From Rahnella bruchi (lineage in GTDB: Bacteria; Pseudomonadota; Gammaproteobacteria; Enterobacterales; Enterobacteriaceae), in the NCBI RefSeq assembly GCF_003614975.1, contig NZ_QZWI01000004.1, positions 1 to 64,000 of the forward strand: DNA of 64,000 nucleotides. The letters run 5' to 3'. Position numbers and translations under genes: made by a program. Below the pieces are notes generated by a model. That model was not told where the DNA came from. It was given only the letters and a program-made list of their open reading frames with translations, and did not search any database. Below are positions 8,930 through 18,421 of this stretch, in pieces (positions within the stretch are counted from its first letter, which is position 1; each line of letters begins with the position of its first letter).

Positions 8930-10204
8930 TCAGTGATCCTGGACTTGCTTGTGAAAAAGCTCCCTGAATACCGGATAAATATCCTCCTGTTCGCGGATAT
9001 GCTGCATGGCGAAATTATCGAATTTCTCCTGCAATACTTCGTATTCACGCCACAGCGTCTGGTGGGCGCGTCGGGTGATTTCGATATAGCTGTAATAACG
9101 CACCATCGGCAAGATCTTCTGTGCCAGAAGCTGGTGGCAAAGAGGGGAGTCGTCAGCCCAGTTATCACCATCGGAAGCCTGCGCGGCATAAATGTTCCAC
9201 TGCGCCGGATCGTAGCGTTCCTTAATGACATCATCCATCAGTTTCAGTGCGCTCGAAACGATGGTCCCGCCGGTTTCCTGTGAGTAGAAGAACTCCTGTT
9301 CATCCACTTCTTTGGCCTGTGTATGATGACGGATATAGACCACATCGACGTTTTTATAGGTTCTGCTCAGGAACAAATAGAGCAGAATATAGAAACGCTT
9401 GGCCATGTCTTTGGTTGCCTGATCCATCGAGCCGGAGACATCCATCAGACAGAACATCACCGCCTGGCTCGAAGGCTCGGGGCGACGTTCGTAGTTGCGA
9501 TAACGTAAATCAAAGGTATCAATGAACGGCGTTTTCGCGATTTTCGCCCGCAACTCGGCGATTTCTTTCCGCAGCCGTTCTTCTTCGAGTAACTGTGCCG
9601 GTTCGCTGTGCTCGACCTCGGTCAGCGTCGATTCCAGCTCACGCAGCTCCCGTTTTTTACCCGCAGTCATCGCCGTACGTCGGGCCAGCGAGTTTTGCAA
9701 AGAGCGCACCACACTGATATTGGCCGGTACGCCATTAGACGTATAACCGGAGCGGTGGGTTTTGTATTCGTTCAGCTGTTTATGCTGGTTTTTACGCAGG
9801 TTAGGCAGCGCCAGATCTTCAAAAAGCAGATCGAGATATTCGTCTTTGGAGATCTGGAATGAAAACTCATCTTCGCCTTCACCGTCCTGACTGGCTTCGC
9901 CCTGACCACTGCCGCCGCCACCGCCCCCTTGCGGTCGTTCGATACGGTCATTTTGCACAAAGTGGTCATTGCCAGGGTGAACACGGTGGCGTAAGCCACC
10001 GCGACCCTGATGGAACATGGGTTCGTTGATATCAGCATTGGGGATCGAAACTGACTCCCCGCTGTCCACGTCGGTAACCGAACGCTTGTTGATGGCCTCG
10101 GCAATCGACTGTTTGATTTGCGACTTATAGCGGCGCAAAAAGCGCTGGCGGTTCACCGCGCTTTTGTTTTTGCCATTCAGCCGTCGGTCAATGAAATACG
10201 TCAT
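8930..10204 (-). CDS. yeaH: DUF444 protein YeaH
   Basis: Cytoplasmic protein of 424 aa, UPF0229/DUF444 family, nearly identical in layout to E. coli YeaH. It has a basic N-terminal part, a low-complexity Gly/Asp/Glu stretch at about residues 88-110, and a C-terminal von Willebrand A-like domain with the MIDAS-type motif DVSGSMDQ. Such VWA proteins usually work as partners of a AAA+ or kinase protein, here YeaG encoded 34 nt upstream. Start ATG 10204 is preceded by GGGGGA. yeaGH is RpoS- and nitrogen-starvation-induced in E. coli, and the sigma-54 promoter found upstream of yeaG would serve both genes. Confidence 0.95.
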   Translation of the reverse strand: MTYFIDRRLNGKNKSAVNRQRFLRRYKSQIKQSIAEAINKRSVTDVDSGESVSIPNADINEPMFHQGRGGLRHRVHPGNDHFVQNDRIERPQGGGGGGSGQGEASQDGEGEDEFSFQISKDEYLDLLFEDLALPNLRKNQHKQLNEYKTHRSGYTSNGVPANISVVRSLQNSLARRTAMTAGKKRELRELESTLTEVEHSEPAQLLEEERLRKEIAELRAKIAKTPFIDTFDLRYRNYERRPEPSSQAVMFCLMDVSGSMDQATKDMAKRFYILLYLFLSRTYKNVDVVYIRHHTQAKEVDEQEFFYSQETGGTIVSSALKLMDDVIKERYDPAQWNIYAAQASDGDNWADDSPLCHQLLAQKILPMVRYYSYIEITRRAHQTLWREYEVLQEKFDNFAMQHIREQEDIYPVFRELFHKQVQDH

Positions 10205-10238
10205 ATTTCCCCCAAACGACGTTGCCAACGATCCTCTG

Positions 10239-12173
10239 TTACGAGGATTTTCTTACGCGCAGATACCATTCACACAGCAGGCGAACCTGTTTGCGTGTAT
10301 ATCCTTTCTCCATCATTCTGTCGACAAAATCATCATGTTTCTTCTGTTCATCGGTCGACGTCTTGGCGTTAAACGAAATAACTGGCAGCAATTCCTCGGT
10401 ATTTGAGAACATTTTTTTCTCAATCACCGTGCGCAGTTTCTCGTAACTGGTCCAGTTTGGATTGCGGCCGCTATTGTTTGCGCGGGCACGCAGCACGAAG
10501 TTGACGATTTCGTTGCGGAAATCTTTTGGATTGCTGATCCCGGCTGGTTTTTCAATTTTCTCCAGCTCAGCATTCAGCGATTCACGGTCAAACAACTGTC
10601 CGGTATCCGGGTCACGATATTCCTGATCCTGGATCCAGAAATCAGCGTACGTAACATAACGGTCGAAAATGTTTTGTCCGTATTCTGAATAGGACTCCAG
10701 ATAAGCCGTCTGGATCTCTTTACCGATAAACTCTGCGTATTTCGGGATCAGATAGCCTTTTAGATGCTCCAGATATTTTTCAGCGATGTCCTGCGGGAAC
10801 TGTTCGCGCTCGATTTGCTGCTCCAGAACATAGAACAGATGAACCGGGTTGGCGGCCACTTCCACGTGGTCAAAGTTGAAAACGCGTGAGAGAATTTTAA
10901 ACGCAAAACGCGTCGAAAGCCCGTTCATGCCTTCGTCCACGCCCGCATAATCACGGTATTCCTGATAGGACTTGGCTTTCGGATCGGTATCTTTCAGGCT
11001 TTCACCGTCGTAAACCCGCATTTTAGAATAGCTGCTGGAGTTTTCAGGTGTTTTCAGCCGCGACAAAATTGAGAAGCGCGCGAGCGTTTCCAGAGTTCCC
11101 GGTGCACAAGGTGCGTGGGCCAGTTCACTGTTGCTGAGCAGTTTGTCGTAGATTTTCATCTCTTCAGAAACACGCAGGCAGTAAGGCACTTTCACGATGT
11201 ACACACGGTCAAGAAACGCTTCATTATTCTTGTTGTTACGGAACGTCACCCATTCTGATTCGTTGGAGTGCGCCAGAATAATGCCGTTGAAAGGCAGGGC
11301 AGAGATCCCCTCGGTGCCGTTATAGTTACCTTCCTGCGTGGCAGTCAGTAACGGATGCAGCACTTTAATCGGTGCTTTGAACATCTCGACGAATTCCATC
11401 ACACCCTGGTTTGCGCGGCACAGAGCACCGGAATAACCGTAAGCATCAGGATCGTTCTGGGCGTGGTTTTCCAGTTTACGGATATCCACTTTCCCGACCA
11501 GTGCAGAGATGTCCTGGTTGTTTTCATCGCCCGGTTCAGTTTTGGCGATGGCAATTTGTTCCAGAATTGACGGCCAGACTTTCACGACTTTAAATTTCGT
11601 GATATCGCCGCCAAATTCATGCAGACGTTTTGCCGCCCATGGCGACATGATGGTGCCAAGATAGCGCGGAGGAATGTTGTATTCTTTTTCGAGAATATGC
11701 GCATCTTCCTGCGGATTAAACAGACACAGAGGATGATCGTTTACCGGACTGCGTTCGCCGTTGGCGCTCAGCACATAAATCGGTACACGTTGCATCAGGG
11801 ATTTCAGCCGTTCGGCCAGTGACGATTTACCGCCACCCACCGGGCCCAGTAAATAGAGGATTTGTTTCTTTTCTTCCAGTCCCTGCGCGGCGTGTTTCAG
11901 GTAGGAGACAATCTGTTCGATAGCCTCTTCCATGCCATAAAACTCTTCAAATGCAGGGTAGCGTGCAACAACACGGTTCGAGAATAAACGCGACAGGCGT
12001 GGTTCAAGCGCGGTATCTACCATCACTGGTTCACCGATTGCCATCAACAGACGTTCCGCCGCATTGACATAAGCACTGCGATCTTGCCGTGCAATGGTAA
12101 GAAATTCCTGCAGTGTGAACTCTTCGTCCTTGGCAGCCTCATAGCGCTGGCGATAGTGGTCAAATATGTTCAT
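10239..12173 (-). CDS. yeaG: PrkA-type Ser protein kinase YeaG
   Basis: Cytoplasmic PrkA family protein, 644 aa, the same length as E. coli YeaG. The N-terminal AAA+ module has a Walker A at residues 110-117 (GPVGGGKS); the C-terminal part is the PrkA domain with kinase activity reported for the family. In E. coli YeaG helps cells endure prolonged nitrogen starvation. The ATG at 12173 gives the exact E. coli N-terminus ([16 protein letters not shown]) and has AAGGACG upstream; 27 upstream in-frame residues are not conserved. First gene of the yeaGH operon, with a sigma-54 type promoter about 140 nt upstream. Confidence 0.96.
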   Translation of the reverse strand: MNIFDHYRQRYEAAKDEEFTLQEFLTIARQDRSAYVNAAERLLMAIGEPVMVDTALEPRLSRLFSNRVVARYPAFEEFYGMEEAIEQIVSYLKHAAQGLEEKKQILYLLGPVGGGKSSLAERLKSLMQRVPIYVLSANGERSPVNDHPLCLFNPQEDAHILEKEYNIPPRYLGTIMSPWAAKRLHEFGGDITKFKVVKVWPSILEQIAIAKTEPGDENNQDISALVGKVDIRKLENHAQNDPDAYGYSGALCRANQGVMEFVEMFKAPIKVLHPLLTATQEGNYNGTEGISALPFNGIILAHSNESEWVTFRNNKNNEAFLDRVYIVKVPYCLRVSEEMKIYDKLLSNSELAHAPCAPGTLETLARFSILSRLKTPENSSSYSKMRVYDGESLKDTDPKAKSYQEYRDYAGVDEGMNGLSTRFAFKILSRVFNFDHVEVAANPVHLFYVLEQQIEREQFPQDIAEKYLEHLKGYLIPKYAEFIGKEIQTAYLESYSEYGQNIFDRYVTYADFWIQDQEYRDPDTGQLFDRESLNAELEKIEKPAGISNPKDFRNEIVNFVLRARANNSGRNPNWTSYEKLRTVIEKKMFSNTEELLPVISFNAKTSTDEQKKHDDFVDRMMEKGYTRKQVRLLCEWYLRVRKSS

Positions 12174-12706
12174 ACGATGCCCGTCCTTCGTTATTTTACC
12201 CTTCGTCTCTGGAACCACCACCTTGCTGTAATTCCAAATAATCGGGTAACGCACAGGTTAATGAGAGGTTTTTTAAGCGCTCCCGGAAGAAAGATCTCCC
12301 ACCTGAATTACAGCAACCCTTATGCCAACTTGCAGAACCCCTTTGACGCTGACAGTAACGATGGTTTGTAAACTGTCGTGACTCTGTGGGACGGGCGACT
12401 GTTCAGGCTAAGTCTTTCATCTATTTATAAGCGTAGTTTGGCATTAAGAAAATTTCCTCTATGGCTTTGCCGTTTTTTAAGTCATATCAATGACTCAGTT
12501 CTCGGGAGTGCTCTGAAAAGCCTTGCAGGGCGTGCTTTGCAGAGCGGAAGTCCTTTCTTTAGTCATTTTTATTTCATATTTTGCATATAAATTATGCGAT
12601 CAACCCGATTTTCTCGGGTAAGTCTTTTTCAAGAACGAGAAAAGCTAAGCGCTTCGTTTATGCTTCATTTACACTAACGGCGTTTTTTACTTAATGGAAA
12701 TAAGCA
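12174..12706. other. Divergent yeaG/mipA intergenic region
   Basis: 533 bases without a supported gene. The left part holds the sigma-54 promoter of yeaGH. I looked for NtrC enhancer sites (TGCACC-N5-GGTGCA type) further upstream; only a poor candidate, TGCA-N10-TGCA, near 12522-12540 was seen. Plus-strand frames at 12084-12371 and 12378-12590 have neither ribosome binding sites nor recognisable products. Confidence 0.5.
12312..12327 (-). promoter_or_regulatory. Sigma-54 promoter of yeaGH
   Basis: On the minus strand the 16-mer TGGCATAAGGGTTGCT matches the sigma-54 consensus TGGCACG-N4-TTGCW with the invariant GG (-24) and GC (-12) 12 bp apart. Transcription would begin near 12301, leaving a leader of about 130 nt before the yeaG ATG. 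E. coli yeaGH is part of the NtrC/RpoN nitrogen-starvation response, which fits. Confidence 0.8.
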
Positions 12707-13456
12707 ATGAAAATTTCGTTTATAAAAACACTGTCCATCGCTGGCGCGGCAGTGATTTGCAGCCATGCTGCCGTTGCAGGGACATGGCAGTTAGGTGCAT
12801 CTGCTCTGGTCGCTCCGGATCCGTATCGTGGAAATAATGACCACGTATATCCGGTGCCGATCATCAATTACGACAATGATGATTTCTACTTCCACACGCT
12901 GATGGCGGGCTACTATCTGTGGAATGACGACGTAAACAAATTCAGCGTGACCGCAAGCTACTTCCCGTTGAGCTTTGACCCAAGCGACAGTGACGATAAG
13001 CGCATGAAGCGCCTCGATAAACGTCATGCCACGCTGATGGCAGGCCTGGCTTATTCGCACAACGCCGAGTGGGGTACCCTCCGCGCAAGTTTCAACGCCG
13101 ATACGCTTGATACCAGCAATGGGATGACTGCGGACCTGGGCTATTTGTATGCGATTAAAGGCTCTAACTGGGCCGTGGTGCCGGGCTTTGGTGTGACCTG
13201 GTTCAGCTCGAACCTCAACCAGTACTATTATGGCGTGACTAAAGACGAATCCCGCCGCAGTGGTTTCCACAGCTATTCCCCGGATGACAGCTTCAGCCCG
13301 TACGTTGAAGTCTCCGCGAAATACAACTTCACTGCCGACTGGCAGGGCTTTGTGACCGGCCGCTATCTGCGCCTGTCAAGCGAAGTGACCGACAGTCCGA
13401 TCATTGAAAAAGACTGGACTGGCGTGTTGTGGACTGGTGTCACGTACACCTTCTGA
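12707..13456 (+). CDS. mipA: MltA-interacting outer membrane protein MipA
   Basis: Outer membrane beta-barrel of the MipA/OmpV family, 249 aa (E. coli 248). In E. coli MipA scaffolds the lytic transglycosylase MltA and the synthase PBP1b in murein growth. The signal peptide runs to about residue 24 (HAAVA before GTWQLG). The mature chain has short alternating strands and a C-terminal phenylalanine (GVTYTF), the usual BAM recognition signal. Start ATG 12707 has GGAAA upstream. Monocistronic, followed by a terminator, in the E. coli position between yeaG and yeaE. Confidence 0.93.
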   Translation: MKISFIKTLSIAGAAVICSHAAVAGTWQLGASALVAPDPYRGNNDHVYPVPIINYDNDDFYFHTLMAGYYLWNDDVNKFSVTASYFPLSFDPSDSDDKRMKRLDKRHATLMAGLAYSHNAEWGTLRASFNADTLDTSNGMTADLGYLYAIKGSNWAVVPGFGVTWFSSNLNQYYYGVTKDESRRSGFHSYSPDDSFSPYVEVSAKYNFTADWQGFVTGRYLRLSSEVTDSPIIEKDWTGVLWTGVTYTF

Positions 13457-13491
13457 TGCAACGCACCTGTCAGGTGCTTACGATGCACATT

Positions 13492-13513
13492 AATGGGGCG
13501 TTTCGCCCCATTT
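13492..13513 (+). terminator. Terminator of mipA
   Basis: ATGGGGCG and CGCCCCAT form an eight-pair stem with a TTT loop, 36 nt past the mipA stop. A second small palindrome, GCACCTGTCAGGTGC, lies at 13463-13477. Confidence 0.7.
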
Positions 13514-13575
13514 GCACATTTATAGTTCATTAACTTTTTCGCCATTAAGAGTCACGACCCGACCGGAGGAAACAG

Positions 13576-14430
13576 ATGAAAGCGAAGACCGTAAAGCTGC
13601 CTGATGGCACGACCGTACCCGCAATCGGACAAGGCACCTGGTATATGGGGGAGCGAAACAGTGAACATCGCTCTGAAGTGAATGCATTAAAGCAAGGGCT
13701 GGATGCCGGTATGACGCTGATCGATACCGCTGAAATGTATGCGGACGGCGGAGCGGAAACAGTGGTTGGCGAAGCGATAGCAGGGCGCCGTGATGACGTG
13801 TTTCTGGTTTCAAAAGTCTATCCGCATAATGCCGGTGGCGCGAAAGCCATCGTCGCCTGCGAGCAAAGTCTGAAAAGGCTTCAAACTGATTGTATAGACC
13901 TGTACCTGTTGCACTGGCGTGGTTCGATTCCGCTACATGACACTGTCGCCGCGATGGAGATACTACAGCAATCAGGAAAAATCCGTCACTGGGGAGTTTC
14001 CAATCTCGACACTGACGACATGCAGGCGCTGTGGAAAATCCCCGGTGGCGAACAATGTATGACGAATCAGGTGTTGTATCACGCAGCTGCCCGTGGCATT
14101 GAATTCGATTTGCTGCCGTGGAGTGAAGAACACGGCGTGCCGGTGATGGCCTATTGTCCGCTGGCACAGGCCGGAAAGTTACGCCAGGATGTCCTGACTG
14201 CGCCGGTGATGCAGAAAATTGCTGAAGGACGGGGAGTGACCAGTTCGCAGATTGCGCTGGCGTGGGTGATCCGTTCGGGTAACGTGATTGCGATCCCGAA
14301 AGCCGTTCAGCCGCAGCACGTAAAAGATAATGCCGCTGCAATGATGCTTAGTCTTAGCGATGACGAAATCGCACAAATTGACGCTGCTTTTCCGGCACCG
14401 AACTATAAAACGCCGCTGGATATGGTCTGA
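13576..14430 (+). CDS. yeaE: Aldo/keto reductase YeaE
   Basis: NADPH-dependent cytosolic aldo/keto reductase, 284 aa, same length as E. coli YeaE, which reduces methylglyoxal. The catalytic tetrad is visible as D50 and Y55 (LIDTAEMYADGG), K80 (VSKVYP) and H113 (LLHWRG); the C-terminal cofactor block AIPKA is present. The ATG follows a strong GGAGGA. It converges on yeaD. Confidence 0.93.
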   Translation: MKAKTVKLPDGTTVPAIGQGTWYMGERNSEHRSEVNALKQGLDAGMTLIDTAEMYADGGAETVVGEAIAGRRDDVFLVSKVYPHNAGGAKAIVACEQSLKRLQTDCIDLYLLHWRGSIPLHDTVAAMEILQQSGKIRHWGVSNLDTDDMQALWKIPGGEQCMTNQVLYHAAARGIEFDLLPWSEEHGVPVMAYCPLAQAGKLRQDVLTAPVMQKIAEGRGVTSSQIALAWVIRSGNVIAIPKAVQPQHVKDNAAAMMLSLSDDEIAQIDAAFPAPNYKTPLDMV

Positions 14431-14461
14431 AATTTGCCATTCTTATCCGAAATCAGACAGC

Positions 14462-14484
14462 AAAAAGGGGCCCTTTGGCCCCTT
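14462..14484 (-). terminator. Terminator of yeaD
   Basis: AAGGGGCC and GGCCCCTT form an eight-pair stem with a four-nt loop. The run of five T follows on the minus strand, so it serves yeaD; on the plus strand it lacks a good T tract. Confidence 0.8.
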
Positions 14485-14532
14485 AGTCATATATGCTGCA
14501 TGGCTTGTGCTATATCACTGCTGCTAAATCAC

Positions 14533-15402
14533 TTACTTGCGGACAGAGAACGTCACGACCAAACGCGCCGGGGTGGCGTGCGTAGAAATGTGCTTGTCGG
14601 AAACCTGCGCAGTTTCAACACAAACCATGGTTTTGTAACCGTCATCCGGCATATCCGCCATGCTGACAGACAATTCAGAACCCGGATTCCAGGCAACAAC
14701 GTCAGAGTTGTTTTCATGGGCAACAACCAGCGTGCGTTTAAGCACCGGATCCACGATTTCACTGGTGGACTGCGGCTGGGTGTAGATGCGGTCAGTTTGG
14801 CCAGTGAAGGTCAGATCACCTTCAGTCTGTTTGGCTTTTGCGCCATCGACTTTATCGATAAAGCTGTTACCCAGGCCTTTGACGCTGACACTGGCAATAT
14901 CACCGATATTGAAATAAGTGTGAAGGGCGCTGTTGGCTTCGAAATCACCGGTCGATTCAAGTTCGATATGGCAGGTTGCGCCGAGCGTGAAGCGTGCGGT
15001 CAGCGTAAATTCGTGCGGCCACAAAGCCAGTGTTTCAGGAGAGCTTTTCAGCGTTAACGTCAGGACAACGCCTTCGTCAGTTTCCTGATGATCAGTCAGT
15101 TCCCACGCCATGTTTCGTGCGAAACCGTGTGAAGGTTTGCCTGCCGGACCAAACCACGGCCAGCAAATCGGAATGCCGCCACGAATAGCGACGCCTTCTT
15201 TAAATGCACTGGCGCTGCTCATCCACAACACAGGCTCTTCGCCTTCAGGCTGCCATGACAGCAGATGCGCGCCTTGCAGGGCAATAGCAGCACGAACTTT
15301 CGGGTGAGTAACAACGAGCACCGGCAGTTCGTCGATAAGACGCTGGCTGACGGAGGTGGTGATCTGGTTTACGACCGGGAGAGAAAAGAGTTGTTCTGTC
15401 AT
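14533..15402 (-). CDS. yeaD: Glucose-6-phosphate 1-epimerase YeaD
   Basis: Aldose-1-epimerase-like (galactose mutarotase fold) enzyme acting on hexose 6-phosphates, 289 aa (E. coli 294). Conserved blocks include ALQGAHLLSWQP, GVAIRGGIPICWPWFGP, LHTYFNIGDI and MADMPDDGYKTMVCVE. The ATG at 15402 has AGGA ten nt upstream. It lies directly downstream of gapA on the same strand, as in E. coli, but a strong terminator intervenes. Confidence 0.92.
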   Translation of the reverse strand: MTEQLFSLPVVNQITTSVSQRLIDELPVLVVTHPKVRAAIALQGAHLLSWQPEGEEPVLWMSSASAFKEGVAIRGGIPICWPWFGPAGKPSHGFARNMAWELTDHQETDEGVVLTLTLKSSPETLALWPHEFTLTARFTLGATCHIELESTGDFEANSALHTYFNIGDIASVSVKGLGNSFIDKVDGAKAKQTEGDLTFTGQTDRIYTQPQSTSEIVDPVLKRTLVVAHENNSDVVAWNPGSELSVSMADMPDDGYKTMVCVETAQVSDKHISTHATPARLVVTFSVRK

Positions 15403-15520
15403 TATCTAAAGTCCTGTCAGGGTTAAAACTTCTAAGATTTAGAACCAAGACTACACATGAACCAAACCCATCTGTTTGACCACACTCATGTGTTGATAAA
15501 AAAGTGCAACCGACAGAAAG

Positions 15521-15546
15521 CAAAAGGGCGACTTGCGTCGCCCTTC
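15521..15546 (-). terminator. Terminator of gapA
   Basis: AAGGGCGAC and GTCGCCCTT form a nine-pair perfect stem with a four-nt loop, followed on the minus strand by TTTTGC. It begins about 25 nt past the gapA stop codon. Confidence 0.88.
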
Positions 15547-15569
15547 AATCAGTTCATTCACATCGCCAA

Positions 15570-16580
<1,011 letters not shown>

Positions 16581-16612
16581 CTATTTTTTTAGTGAATAAA
16601 AGGTTGGTTGTA

Positions 16613-16640
16613 AAATTACAAAAACCTTGCTGAGCGTCAA
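16613..16640 (-). promoter_or_regulatory. gapA P1-like promoter
   Basis: On the minus strand -35 TTGACG (complement of 16635-16640) and -10 TAATTT (complement of 16613-16618) are separated by 16 bp. From memory the E. coli gapA P1 promoter has nearly the same sequence and spacing. The leader to the ATG is about 40 nt. Confidence 0.7.
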
Positions 16641-16777
16641 GCGGAATCGTGTCAATTATTGCTGTAAGTCAAAGCGACGACCTACTATTGCTCGCTTATT
16701 GCACGTTCCGTTTTCTTAATCGGCTTACAACCACATGGGGGCGAAAAACTGAATATAAAGGTCCGGAAGGTCTGTAG

Positions 16778-16793
16778 TGTGATCGCCATCACA
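16778..16793. promoter_or_regulatory. Perfect CRP-binding site between gapA and msrB
   Basis: TGTGA-TCGCCA-TCACA matches all ten consensus positions. It lies 210 bp upstream of the gapA ATG and 126 bp upstream of the msrB ATG, so it could act on either; in E. coli the CRP site belongs to gapA. Confidence 0.85.
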
Positions 16794-16918
16794 AGTTGCG
16801 AGTCCTGTAACGCTGATGCCATACAGTTTAGGCCAAATGGGGCAGACCTGTTGTTAATTTTTTGTTATTATAAACTGTTATTTTAGTTGATTTTTATATT
16901 CGTCAGAGAACGATAAAC

Positions 16919-17332
16919 ATGAGTATTGAATTAAAATCTTCCTCTACCCTCGAGCAACTCACTGAAATTCAACGTTATGTCACGCAAGATCACGGTACAG
17001 AACCTCCGTTTTCCGGAAAGTTACTGCATAACCGCCGTGAGGGCCTTTATCATTGCATCGTCTGTGGTTCCGCGCTGTTCTATTCAGATACCAAATACGA
17101 TTCCGGCTGCGGCTGGCCAAGTTTTTATCAGCCGGTACAACCGGAGGCGATTAAATATCTCACTGATAAAGCGCATAATATGCAACGTGTTGAGATACGC
17201 TGTTCGGGTTGCGAGGCGCATTTGGGACATGTTTTCCCGGATGGTCCAAAGCCGACAGGCGAACGTTACTGTGTGAATTCGGCCTCAATGCGTTTTACTG
17301 ATGGTCAGAATGGCGATAAAACCGCCGGGTAG
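16919..17332 (+). CDS. msrB: Peptide-methionine (R)-S-oxide reductase MsrB
   Basis: Cytosolic repair enzyme reducing methionine-R-sulfoxide in proteins with thioredoxin. It is 137 aa, as in E. coli. The structural zinc site is C46/C49 and C95/C98, the catalytic cysteine is C118 in [11 protein letters not shown], and C64 (DSGCGWPSF) is the likely resolving cysteine. The ATG at 16919 has only a weak AGAGA upstream. It is followed 97 nt later by yeaC on the same strand, with a long perfect hairpin in between. Confidence 0.96.
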   Translation: MSIELKSSSTLEQLTEIQRYVTQDHGTEPPFSGKLLHNRREGLYHCIVCGSALFYSDTKYDSGCGWPSFYQPVQPEAIKYLTDKAHNMQRVEIRCSGCEAHLGHVFPDGPKPTGERYCVNSASMRFTDGQNGDKTAG

Positions 17333-17377
17333 AGTGTCGTGAAAGTACGATGTAATCTACCCGACAAAATCGATTCA

Positions 17378-17407
17378 GCTATTATTCAAAACCTTTTGAA
17401 TAATAGC
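17378..17407. repeat. 14-bp perfect hairpin between msrB and yeaC
   Basis: GCTATTATTCAAAA (17378-17391) is followed after CC by its exact reverse complement TTTTGAATAATAGC (17394-17407). No T tract follows on the plus strand, so it is not a standard terminator. It ends 22 nt before the yeaC start and could be an RNA processing or attenuation element, or an operator. Confidence 0.75.
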
Positions 17408-17429
17408 GTGGAGCTGAGGGCTCAGTCAG

Positions 17430-17702
17430 ATGGAAATTAATCAACTCATTGATGTAATGACGCCGGAAATCTATGCACGTCTGGTGCTGGCCGTGGAACT
17501 GGGTAAGTGGCCAGATGGTGTGGCGCTGACGCCGGAACAGAAAGAGCATAGCCTGCAAGCTGTGATGCTGTATCAGTCGCGTCACAACGTGGATGCCCAG
17601 CACATGAGCATCGGCACGGACGGGCAGATTGTCACTAAAAGTAAGCAGGAACTGAAACAGCAGTTCGCACAGGATACGCTGATAAAGCTTAAACCTGAGT
17701 AA
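17430..17702 (+). CDS. yeaC: DUF1315 protein YeaC
   Basis: Small cytoplasmic protein of 90 aa, same length as E. coli YeaC, with the conserved run ELGKWPDGVALTPEQKE. Function unknown. The ATG at 17430 is preceded by GGAGCTGAGGG. It probably shares the msrB transcript but is separated from msrB by the long hairpin. Confidence 0.9.
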   Translation: MEINQLIDVMTPEIYARLVLAVELGKWPDGVALTPEQKEHSLQAVMLYQSRHNVDAQHMSIGTDGQIVTKSKQELKQQFAQDTLIKLKPE

Positions 17703-17723
17703 TTCAGTGACGCTCATGCATAT

Positions 17724-17750
17724 AAAAAGGCGCTAAACAGCGCCTTTTTT
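17724..17750. terminator. Bidirectional terminator yeaC/pncA
   Basis: AAAAAGGCGCT and AGCGCCTTTTT form an 11-pair perfect stem with an AAAC loop, with A and T tracts on both sides, between the convergent yeaC and pncA. Confidence 0.9.
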
Positions 17751-17772
17751 GCTTTTACTCGGATGACTAAAT

Positions 17773-18402
17773 TCAGCCAGCGATTTCTTTGGACGTACTG
17801 ATCACCGCCCCCGCAACCCGCATAGCTTCAACGGCTTGTGCACTGTCTTCTGGCTGCAAATTGACGCCACGGCAGCCGTCGGTCAGCAGGGTGACTTCAT
17901 AACCCTGTGTGAGTGCGTCGAGTACGGTGAATTTCACGCAGTAATCTGTCGCCAGTCCCATGACATACAGATGCGTCACCTTTGCCGCTTTCAGCCAGTC
18001 GTTCAGCACGGTGGCTGCGCGGTGGCCGTTATCGAAAAACGCACTGTAGCTGTCGATGTCGGAATTCGTACCTTTCTGTACGACAAAATCCACTAGCGGC
18101 AGATTCAGGGCGGGATGAAATTCAGCGCCGGGTTCCTGCTGAACGCAGTGAACCGGCCACCAGACTTGCGGCAGGCCATTCAGTTCGCCCAGTGTCCAGG
18201 GTTCGGCATGCGAATTGGTGGCAAAGCTGCGATGTCCGGCAGGGTGCCAGTCCTGTGACGCCAGTACGGCAATGTCCCGGCTTTTACACCACGCTATCAT
18301 CTGATTTGCGACCGCAATAGTCGCGTCGCCGTCAGAAACCGCCAGCGCGCCGCCGCGACAAAAATCGTTTTGCAAATCGACCAGCAACAATGCAGATTTC
18401 AT
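17773..18402 (-). CDS. pncA: Nicotinamidase PncA
   Basis: Cytosolic hydrolase converting nicotinamide to nicotinate for NAD salvage (it also activates pyrazinamide). It is 209 aa (E. coli 213). The catalytic triad is D9 (VDLQNDF), K110 and C155 (ATDYCVKFTVLDA); the metal ligands D51, H53 and H85 are in SQDWHPAGH and PVHC. The ATG at 18402 has AAGGGG upstream. It lies 19 nt downstream of ansA in an ansA-pncA operon, as in E. coli. Confidence 0.96.
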   Translation of the reverse strand: MKSALLLVDLQNDFCRGGALAVSDGDATIAVANQMIAWCKSRDIAVLASQDWHPAGHRSFATNSHAEPWTLGELNGLPQVWWPVHCVQQEPGAEFHPALNLPLVDFVVQKGTNSDIDSYSAFFDNGHRAATVLNDWLKAAKVTHLYVMGLATDYCVKFTVLDALTQGYEVTLLTDGCRGVNLQPEDSAQAVEAMRVAGAVISTSKEIAG

Positions 18403-18421
18403 AGTGCCCCTTAAACGCCAA

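Noticed and set aside
12084-12371. 95-codon plus-strand frame across the yeaG start and promoter
   Set aside because: Overlaps yeaG and the sigma-54 promoter, no ribosome binding site, peptide not recognisable.
12522-12540. TGCA-N10-TGCA considered as an NtrC enhancer for yeaGH
   Set aside because: Lacks the CC/GG inner bases and has the wrong length for the NtrC consensus.
12378-12590. 70-codon plus-strand frame upstream of mipA
   Set aside because: No ribosome binding site and unlike any protein I know; treated as noncoding.
13520-14341. 273-codon frame antisense to yeaE
   Set aside because: Low-complexity composition typical of an antisense shadow; yeaE has the full catalytic tetrad.
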